64,000 bases of DNA from Streptomyces luomodiensis (GTDB lineage: Bacteria; Actinomycetota; Actinomycetes; Streptomycetales; Streptomycetaceae). The stretch lies in the NCBI RefSeq assembly GCF_031679605.1, contig NZ_CP117522.1, positions 3,968,001 through 4,032,000 of the forward strand, given 5' to 3'. The notes beneath the pieces were generated by a model. That model did no database searches. It saw only the letters and a program-made list of their open reading frames with translations, and was not told where the DNA came from. Shown piece after piece: positions 62,046 through 64,000 of this stretch; position 1 is the stretch's first letter; each line of letters opens with the position of its first letter. The translations under genes and the position numbers were made by a program.

Positions 62046-63467
62046 CTAGACCGCAGTGGTCCCGGTCACAGGGCGTGCCGCCTCACGTACGGCCCCGGCG
62101 ACCGCCCCTGCGACCTTGTCGTTGAAGACGCTCGGAATGATGTAGTTGGCGTTGAGCTCGTCGTCGTGGACGACGTCCGCGAGTGCACCGGCAGCCGCCA
62201 GCATCATCTCGGTGTTCACCGTACGCGACTGTGCGTCCAACAGACCACGGAAAACGCCCGGGAACACCAGCACGTTGTTGATCTGGTTCGGGAAGTCCGA
62301 GCGGCCGGTGGCGACCACCGCGGCGGTCTGCCGGGCGATCGCCGGGTCCACCTCGGGGTCCGGGTTGGCCAGCGCGAAGACGATCGCGCCGTCCGCCATG
62401 GCGGCCACGTCGTCGCCGGAGAGCACGTTCGGGGCCGAGACACCGATGAAGACGTCCGCGCCCCGCACGGCGTCGCGCAGGGTGCCCGTGACGCCCTCCG
62501 GGTTGGTGTTGTCGGCGATCCAGCGCAGCGGGGACTCCGGGTCGGCGGAGACCAGGTCCTCGCGGCCGGCGTGCACCACACCGTGGATGTCGGCGACCAC
62601 CGCGTGGCGCACGCCCGCGGCGATCAGCAGCCGCAGGATGGCCGTGCCGGCGGCGCCCGCGCCGGACATGACGACCCTCACGTCCTCGATCTTCTTGTCG
62701 ACCACCCGCAGCGCGTTGGTGAGGGCGGCGAGCACCACGATCGCGGTGCCGTGCTGGTCGTCGTGGAAGACCGGGATGTCCACGGCCTCGCGCAGCCGCG
62801 CCTCGATCTCGAAGCAGCGGGGCGCGGAGATGTCCTCCAGGTTGATCCCCGCGAAGCCGGGGGCGATCGCCTTCACGATCGCGACGATCTCATCGGTGTC
62901 CTGGGTGTCCAGGCAGAGCGGCCAGGCGTCGATGCCCGCGAACCGCTTGAACAGAGCCGCCTTGCCCTCCATGACCGGCAGGGCGGCCTTGGGGCCGATG
63001 TTGCCGAGGCCGAGGACCGCGGAACCGTCCGTGACGACGGCCACGCTGTTGCGCTTGATGGTGAGCCGGCGGGCGTCCTCGGGGTTGTCCGCGATGGCCT
63101 GGCAGACCCGGGCGACACCCGGCGTGTAGACCATGGACAGGTCGTCACGGTTGCGGATGGGGTGCTTCGCCGACATCTCGATCTTGCCGCCGAGGTGCAT
63201 CAGGAACGTACGGTCCGACACCTTGCCGAGCGAGACGCCCTCGATGCCCCGCAGCTTCTCGACGATCTCCTGGGCGTGCGCGGTCGAGGTCGCGGCGATG
63301 GTGACGTCGATCCGGAGCTTCTCGTGGCCGGAAGCGGTCACGTCAAGGCCCGTCACCGAGCCACCGGAGGACTCCACGGCCGTGGTCAGCTGGCTGACCG
63401 CGGTACCGCTCGCGGGCACCTCCAGCCGGACCGTCATCGAATACGAGACGCTGGGCGCCGTTGCCAT
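62046..63467 (-). CDS. Malic enzyme with N-terminal ACT domain
   Basis: 473 residues. ACT domain (about 8-85: SMTVRLEVPASGTAVSQLTTAV ... HAQEIVEKLRGIEGV), then the malic enzyme catalytic part: MVYTPGVARVCQAIAD, AVVTDGSAVLGLGNIGPKAALPVM, HDDQHGTAIVVLAALTNAL and the NAD(P) motif VVMSGAGAAGTAI. Decarboxylates malate to pyruvate with NAD(P)H production; the ACT domain suggests allosteric control by a small ligand. ATG at 63467. Confidence 0.95.
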   Translation of the reverse strand: MATAPSVSYSMTVRLEVPASGTAVSQLTTAVESSGGSVTGLDVTASGHEKLRIDVTIAATSTAHAQEIVEKLRGIEGVSLGKVSDRTFLMHLGGKIEMSAKHPIRNRDDLSMVYTPGVARVCQAIADNPEDARRLTIKRNSVAVVTDGSAVLGLGNIGPKAALPVMEGKAALFKRFAGIDAWPLCLDTQDTDEIVAIVKAIAPGFAGINLEDISAPRCFEIEARLREAVDIPVFHDDQHGTAIVVLAALTNALRVVDKKIEDVRVVMSGAGAAGTAILRLLIAAGVRHAVVADIHGVVHAGREDLVSADPESPLRWIADNTNPEGVTGTLRDAVRGADVFIGVSAPNVLSGDDVAAMADGAIVFALANPDPEVDPAIARQTAAVVATGRSDFPNQINNVLVFPGVFRGLLDAQSRTVNTEMMLAAAGALADVVHDDELNANYIIPSVFNDKVAGAVAGAVREAARPVTGTTAV

Positions 63468-63747
63468 GGCCTGCTTCCCTGCTTTCCCTTGTTCATACTG
63501 TCCGGGCCACGCGATGCCCGGCCACATCCTCAGATGGTTACACCTACCTCTCGGTATGAGGTAACCCGGCCCGACTTTCGGACATATTGTTCTGACATAG
63601 CAGAGTGGGGTCACCCGAGTGGAAAGCCCCACTCCTTCGCGGGAACGCCTGGCGAGGCGGACCGTCCGCCGCATCCGCCGCCCTAGGCTCTGGCGCGCTA
63701 CAGCGTCAGCTACAGCGTCAGAGGACAGCGAAACGAGGAGCGCGGGC

Positions 63748-63957
63748 ATGGCTCAGGGCACCGTGAAGTGGTTCAACGCCGAGAAGGGCTACGGGTTCAT
63801 CGCCCAGGAGGACGGCGGACCGGACGTCTTCGTCCACTACAGCTCGATCGACGGCAGCGGCTACCGAAGCCTGGTCGACGAGCAGCGGGTCGAATTCCAG
63901 ATCGTGCAGGGCCGCAAGGGCCCGCAAGCGGAAGAGGTCCGCGTCCTCGGCGGCTGA
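63748..63957 (+). CDS. Cold-shock domain protein
   Basis: 69 residues. RNA-binding motifs RNP1 KGYGFIAQ and RNP2 VFVHYSSI; starts [17 protein letters not shown]. Single-stranded nucleic-acid chaperone. ACGAGGAG lies 7 bases before the ATG. Divergent from malic enzyme; the 280-bp gap between them has an A/T-richer patch near 63530-63600 that likely holds both promoters. Confidence 0.95.
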   Translation: MAQGTVKWFNAEKGYGFIAQEDGGPDVFVHYSSIDGSGYRSLVDEQRVEFQIVQGRKGPQAEEVRVLGG

Positions 63958-64000
63958 CACCGCCCGGCGCGGACCTCTCACGGAAGAAAAGTGGCACCGA

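Overview
The window is high-GC actinomycete chromosome, almost certainly Streptomyces. Evidence: GC-rich third codon positions throughout, many GTG/TTG starts with 4-bp GTGA or ATGA overlaps, RDD/DUF2510 and DUF2017 proteins, an M6 immune-inhibitor-A protease, a DasR-like operator and a stand-alone NRPS. The order clpS, pncB, M6 protease ... hppD, helicase ... YqgE, murA, hup, malic enzyme resembles a core segment of S. coelicolor; this is from memory and was not checked.

Left core block (1-10.4 kb): a truncated amino acid permease, the clpS-DUF2017 pair, divergent NAD salvage genes pncB-pncA behind a perfect palindrome, a secreted M6 metalloprotease, a small membrane protein and three tandem RDD membrane proteins.

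Accessory block (about 10.4-25.8 kb): it begins with a truncated large serine integrase whose start codon interlocks with that of the third RDD gene. It then holds a 177-bp fold-back (MITE-like) element that supplies the last codons of an acyl-CoA synthetase, a catabolic operon (acyl-CoA synthetase, creatininase-family amidohydrolase, MFS permease) with divergent TetR, two IS630-family remnants flanking a LysR-controlled SnoaL/SDR/hydrolase operon, an XRE regulator with a zinc alcohol dehydrogenase, an XRE/TPR regulator coupled to a SLOG-like protein, and a frameshifted HATPase-methyltransferase fusion. It looks like an eroded genomic island.

Middle block (25.8-42.8 kb): a GlcD-type FAD oxidase, a Tat-exported protein, hppD with divergent Lrp/AsnC regulator, an ArsR-type regulator and MFS pump behind a nested palindrome, an S16 (Lon-domain) secreted protease, IclR, a DEAD/DEAH helicase, a Doc-type toxin with RHH antitoxin, another MFS pump, a cysteine dioxygenase-YeiH exporter operon whose promoter shares motifs with the neighbouring lysR promoter, an alpha/beta hydrolase and tRNA-Cys(GCA).

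Right block (42.8-64 kb): an orphan C-A-T-TE NRPS with a threonine-like specificity code, a three-subunit xanthine-dehydrogenase-type molybdenum hydroxylase whose Fe-S subunit carries a huge repetitive N-terminal extension, an amino-sugar ABC importer with a GH20 hexosaminidase behind a DasR-type site, then housekeeping genes (YqgE, murA, HU protein, ACT-domain malic enzyme, cold-shock protein). Most long open frames antisense to these genes are GC-rich shadows and are omitted. Positions and motif matches were read by eye; no database search was possible.
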